Assembly: GCA_049794535.1 (NCBI GenBank)
Contig: JBARCX010000283.1
Coordinates: 1-15,596, forward strand
Source of the DNA: JBARCX01 sp049794535
GTDB taxonomy: Bacteria; Pseudomonadota; Gammaproteobacteria; Xanthomonadales; Rhodanobacteraceae
Length of the DNA stretch: 15,596 nt
Direction: 5' to 3'
The notes under the pieces: generated by a model
Database searches by the model: none
What the model saw: only the letters and a program-made list of their open reading frames with translations
Told to the model about the DNA's origin: nothing
Program-made: the position numbers and the translations under genes
Shown: one piece after another, positions 14,665 to 15,596 of the stretch
Layout of the letters: the number at the start of each line of letters is the position of its first letter
Numbering within the stretch: the stretch's first letter is position 1

Positions 14665-15587
14665 ACCCGCGCCATCTTCGCTTGACGCTCGCCCTGCTCG
14701 CCTCCGCGTTGCTGCTGGCAGGCTGCTCGCACGACGACGCACCCGCGGCATCCGCCAAAGCGGCAACACCCGCTTATGTCGCGGTAGCGCGTGGCCGTAT
14801 CGACATTGAGGGCGGCCTGCTCAAACTCAGCATGCTGAGCGATGGCGTGATTACCGAGGTCAAAGCCCATGAGGGCGACCATGTACACAAGGGCCAGCTG
14901 CTCGCGCAATTGAATACCGAGCCGGCACAGCTCGCGGTCAGCGAAGCCCTCTCCGCACAACAGCAAGCCGGGGCGCAAATCGACCTGCTCGATGCGCGAG
15001 TGAAAGCCGCCCAGTTGCGTGCACAACGATTGCGTGAAGCCGCCAAGGCCGGCGCTGGCGACAGCCAGAGTGCCGATGACGCCACGGAAAGCGCACGGCA
15101 ATTGCAAAGCGAATACGACAATGCGCGCGCGACTGCCGCACTGGCCACACAAAAGCTCGCTTCCGCACGTTACGAACTGAGCCAACGCAGCCTGCTCGCA
15201 CCGATGGACGCCGTCGTCGTGCGCCGACTGATTCAACCGGGTGCCATGGCATCCCCGTCGTCGGGCGCGGCCTTTGTGCTATTGCCTGATGGACCACGCA
15301 TCGTACGGGCCGAACTCAACGAGTCTTTCGTCGATGCTGTGCACACGGGCATGACCGCCGAAGTATCCGACGATAGCGGCAGCAGCATGCCTACGTTGAA
15401 GGCGCATGTGCTGCGCATCGGTGATGTGTTTGGTGCCAGCCAGTTGGAAGACGATCCGGAACTTCGCGCCAATACGCGCACGGTCGAATGCGTACTTGCC
15501 TTCGACCAAGCGCCGCCCACCGATTTGCGTATTGGCCAGCGCGTGCTTGTGCGTTTCGGCGAGAAAGATCCCGCAGCCAAGCCTTGA
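14661..15587 (+). CDS. HlyD-family periplasmic adaptor lipoprotein
   Basis: A 308-residue membrane-fusion protein joining the permease to the outer-membrane factor. The N-terminal signal ends in lipobox LAGC with acylated C22, so it is probably anchored to the inner membrane. The two lipoyl half-motifs, DGVITEVKAHEGDHVHKGQLLAQL (61-84) and LLAPMDAVVVRRLIQPGAMA (178-197), flank an Ala/Gln-rich helical hairpin (about 88-173). A beta-barrel segment (about 212-300) follows, including VRAELNESFVDAVHTGMTAEV. Length is short for the family, and no extra membrane-proximal domain is evident after the barrel. AAGGAG eight bases upstream and a 4-bp overlap with the ATPase stop fix the start. Only 9 bases follow the stop in this window, so whether the operon continues cannot be seen. 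Confidence 0.93.
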   Translation: MNPRHLRLTLALLASALLLAGCSHDDAPAASAKAATPAYVAVARGRIDIEGGLLKLSMLSDGVITEVKAHEGDHVHKGQLLAQLNTEPAQLAVSEALSAQQQAGAQIDLLDARVKAAQLRAQRLREAAKAGAGDSQSADDATESARQLQSEYDNARATAALATQKLASARYELSQRSLLAPMDAVVVRRLIQPGAMASPSSGAAFVLLPDGPRIVRAELNESFVDAVHTGMTAEVSDDSGSSMPTLKAHVLRIGDVFGASQLEDDPELRANTRTVECVLAFDQAPPTDLRIGQRVLVRFGEKDPAAKP

Positions 15588-15596
15588 TCCCCGTAG

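Overview
The window is 15.6 kb of GC-rich, gene-dense chromosomal DNA from a Gram-negative bacterium. Lipoprotein signals, an outer-membrane factor, a TctD/TctE-style two-component system and a HutD-like protein point to a gammaproteobacterium. Protein style, together with 'GCTACACT'-type -10 elements and intergenic GAG heptads, suggests the Xanthomonadales (Rhodanobacter/Dyella-like). That placement is inference by eye, with no database search. No rRNA, tRNA, CRISPR, insertion sequence, phage gene or replication origin was seen.

Layout. (1) Positions 1-1495, minus strand: an M20 metallopeptidase followed by the first 22 codons of an unidentified gene that runs off the left edge. (2) 1634-3268, plus strand: three small genes in close succession, a SET-domain protein, a GNAT acetyltransferase and an orphan HutD/Ves-like protein. 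(3) 3277-6437, minus strand: a secreted M1 metallopeptidase with all catalytic motifs, overlapping a six-helix inner-membrane protein of unknown function by one base. (4) 6438-6746: a divergent control region with no convincing gene. (5) 6747-8881, plus strand: an OmpR-type response regulator and a TctE-like sensor kinase that overlap by 4 bp. (6) 8867-8980: a convergent junction with a strong terminator hairpin that straddles the kinase stop codon, then a 7-nt-periodic repeat folded as an inverted repeat. (7) 8974-11105, minus strand: an MtnX-like HAD phosphatase followed by a class III aminotransferase. (8) 11259-15587, plus strand: a four-gene export operon made of outer-membrane factor lipoprotein, FtsX/DevC-type permease, LolD/DevA-type ATPase and HlyD-type adaptor lipoprotein.

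How the genes work together. The right-hand operon encodes a complete envelope-spanning tripartite pump of the DevBCA/MacAB type; its substrate cannot be read from sequence. The two-component system is divergent from the M1 peptidase unit and may regulate it through the shared 309-bp region, but only one imperfect dyad supports this. Transcription units are compact: four gene pairs use ATGA or TGATG stop-start overlaps. The two convergent junctions each carry a hairpin that overlaps coding sequence.

No clearly unprecedented system is evident. The best leads are the M1 peptidase/membrane-protein pair, the SET-GNAT-HutD cluster, the phosphatase-aminotransferase pair and the heptad repeat.
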